From NCBI GenBank assembly GCA_002338605.1, contig DDIP01000306.1, forward strand, positions 862 to 6,926: 6,065 bases of DNA, in the 5' to 3' direction. This DNA is from Proteobacteria bacterium UBA1847. GTDB taxonomy: Bacteria; Pseudomonadota; Gammaproteobacteria; Steroidobacterales; Woeseiaceae. Under the pieces are notes generated by a model. It was not told the DNA's origin. It did no database searches and saw only the letters and a list, made by a program, of their open reading frames with translations. Position numbers and translations under genes: made by a program. Positions 4,975 to 6,065 of this stretch are shown piece by piece. The stretch's first letter is position 1. Each line of letters begins with the position of its first letter.

Positions 4975-6065
4975 TTAACTGCGTGAGGGATACACGCCAT
5001 TGACGCATATCATCGCGAACTGAGCCGATACGGATGAAGACGGTACAGGAATGTTTGGTAGTGCAAAGCCCGCCTGACCATCGCCTCCGTAGGTCGTGCC
5101 GACAATTGAAAACAAAGCGCTATAAGCCTGCGTGTCGAGGGTATCGCCGTTCGCATACGCCCAGCCTCTTGGCGCGTAATTGCCCGCGAATACCTCCACA
5201 CTACCGGTCAGGCAGCTGCCTTTTGCAACAACGTCCACCACGGGCGAATAGCATCCGTCGTTGTCTTGGTTGGAGGAGAACGAATTGTCGGATTGCTGGA
5301 AGTCTGCATTGGGCCCAACAACGATGTCGCACGCACCACTTGCTGAAATAGTGGAGTTTTCCAGCGTCATTTGTCCGCCTTTTATTTGAAGGGCCGCTGG
5401 TGCATTGCAGCAATACACGTAACTAGACGCTGCGTGCCGGATTTCGACATGGCTAAGCCGATTGTCGGAACTGTTGGTTTCGAAATGGATACCGCGCCAA
5501 TATCCGGGAGCTGCCTGGACGCCGCGAAAAATGACCGGCTCCGTCGTTGTGCCGTTCGCTGTCAGCGAGCCGCTATCGTATACGCCGAGCCCAGCGTCTT
5601 CTGCAAACTGTATGACAACACCCGGCTCGATCGTCAGCGCTGCGGTGACATCGACCACACAGTCGGCGCGATAGTCTATATCGGCCGGTCGATTCCTGAT
5701 GGTCGTATCCGTATCGATTCTGCACGCAAGGGATTGAGTGGCATATTGCTGCAGCGGGCTGGTGGGCTGGAGCGAATCGTCGATTGCCGTGGCGTCCGGA
5801 ATGTTCGGCGCGCTGCCGGTAGGCGATGGAAAGGAGAAATCCGGGCCAGTCTCGAAGGTCGGCCGTCCGTTTCCCGTCCACGCCTCGCCACCAGTGCTGA
5901 CATTTGCGGCTGCAATTGGAACATTCCTCGAGGCCTCGCGGATTTCATTCAGATCGAGCACCCGGCCGTAGACGCGAACGTCGTCGACATAGAGGTCCTT
6001 CGCTGGATACCGAAAGTTGTCACTTCGCGCGCCGATCCAGAACGCATCCTCCGCCTCGTAAGGCT
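4975..6065 (-). CDS. Large secreted-type LamG / beta-helix / tail-collar protein (N-terminal part beyond window)
   Basis: The frame is open to the right edge, so the 362 visible residues are only the C-terminal part; the GTG near 5961 is internal. Numbering from the first full codon at 6063: residues 9-44 (FWIGARSDNFRY..., then DLYVDDVRVYGRVLDLNEIR) are the typical end of a LamG/concanavalin-A-like domain. Residues 45-105 are a Pro/Ser/Thr-rich linker. Residues about 130-265 are a parallel beta-helix with rung-like phrases (ALTIEPGVVIQF, GSLTANGTTTEPVIFRG, YWRGIHFETNSSDNRLSHVEI, QMTLENSTISASG). Residues 286-362 are a Phage_Collar-type domain (VEVFAGNYAPRGWAYANGD, LFSIVGTTYGGDGQAGFALPN) ending in ICVNGVYPSRS. 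Six or more Cys residues, including a CC pair, fit an extracytoplasmic protein. LamG and beta-helix domains usually bind or process carbohydrate at the cell surface; that role is inferred. Its stop is 19 nt from the next gene, a single-collar paralogue, indicating an operon. Confidence 0.8.
   Translation of the reverse strand, partial: PYEAEDAFWIGARSDNFRYPAKDLYVDDVRVYGRVLDLNEIREASRNVPIAAANVSTGGEAWTGNGRPTFETGPDFSFPSPTGSAPNIPDATAIDDSLQPTSPLQQYATQSLACRIDTDTTIRNRPADIDYRADCVVDVTAALTIEPGVVIQFAEDAGLGVYDSGSLTANGTTTEPVIFRGVQAAPGYWRGIHFETNSSDNRLSHVEIRHAASSYVYCCNAPAALQIKGGQMTLENSTISASGACDIVVGPNADFQQSDNSFSSNQDNDGCYSPVVDVVAKGSCLTGSVEVFAGNYAPRGWAYANGDTLDTQAYSALFSIVGTTYGGDGQAGFALPNIPVPSSSVSAQFAMICVNGVYPSRS

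Noticed and set aside
4956..5000. ATG start at 4998 for the small collar protein
   Set aside because: It would overlap the preceding gene and bury the signal peptide behind 15 residues; the TTG at 4955 has a clear GGAG at good spacing.

Overview
The window looks like the right-hand boundary of an integrated genomic island in a proteobacterium, most likely a gammaproteobacterium. The key landmark is a 45-nt segment at 3318-3362. It reads as the 3' half of a tRNA-Phe gene (anticodon loop to CCA) with no 5' half in front of it. That is the scar expected when a tyrosine-recombinase element integrates at a tRNA anticodon loop and displaces the native 3' end. The orientation places the element to the left (1 to about 3317) and the ancestral chromosome to the right (3363 onward). 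The taxonomic call rests only on the remembered form of gammaproteobacterial tRNA-Phe and on the general gene style.

Island side, plus strand: an AbiEii/AbiGii-family nucleotidyltransferase toxin, cut by the left window edge, is followed after 7 nt by a large protein. That protein combines an N-terminal coiled coil, a Cys4 metal-binding cluster, a TOTE-type archaeo-eukaryotic primase (AEP) domain and a complete SF2 DEAH helicase. The spacing implies translational coupling. Both families belong to conflict or anti-phage systems, so this is probably a defence cargo operon at the island's distal end. No integrase and no AbiEi antitoxin is in view; both would be expected to the left. About 150 nt of non-coding DNA with a TTGCGTG direct repeat separates the operon from the tRNA scar and may hold integrase arm sites.

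Chromosome side: about 180 nt without a gene (one possible terminator, one palindrome), then a minus-strand operon read from right to left. It starts with a large secreted-type protein that is cut by the right edge (LamG-like end, parallel beta-helix, phage tail-collar/microcystin-dependent-protein domain). Next is a 110-residue exported protein consisting of one collar domain. Last is a decayed secreted-protein gene that keeps one reading frame of about 357 codons but has three in-frame stops, the first inside its signal peptide. The two collar proteins share the same core and the same C-terminal signature, so they are recent or conserved paralogues; nothing suggests they are part of a prophage tail here.
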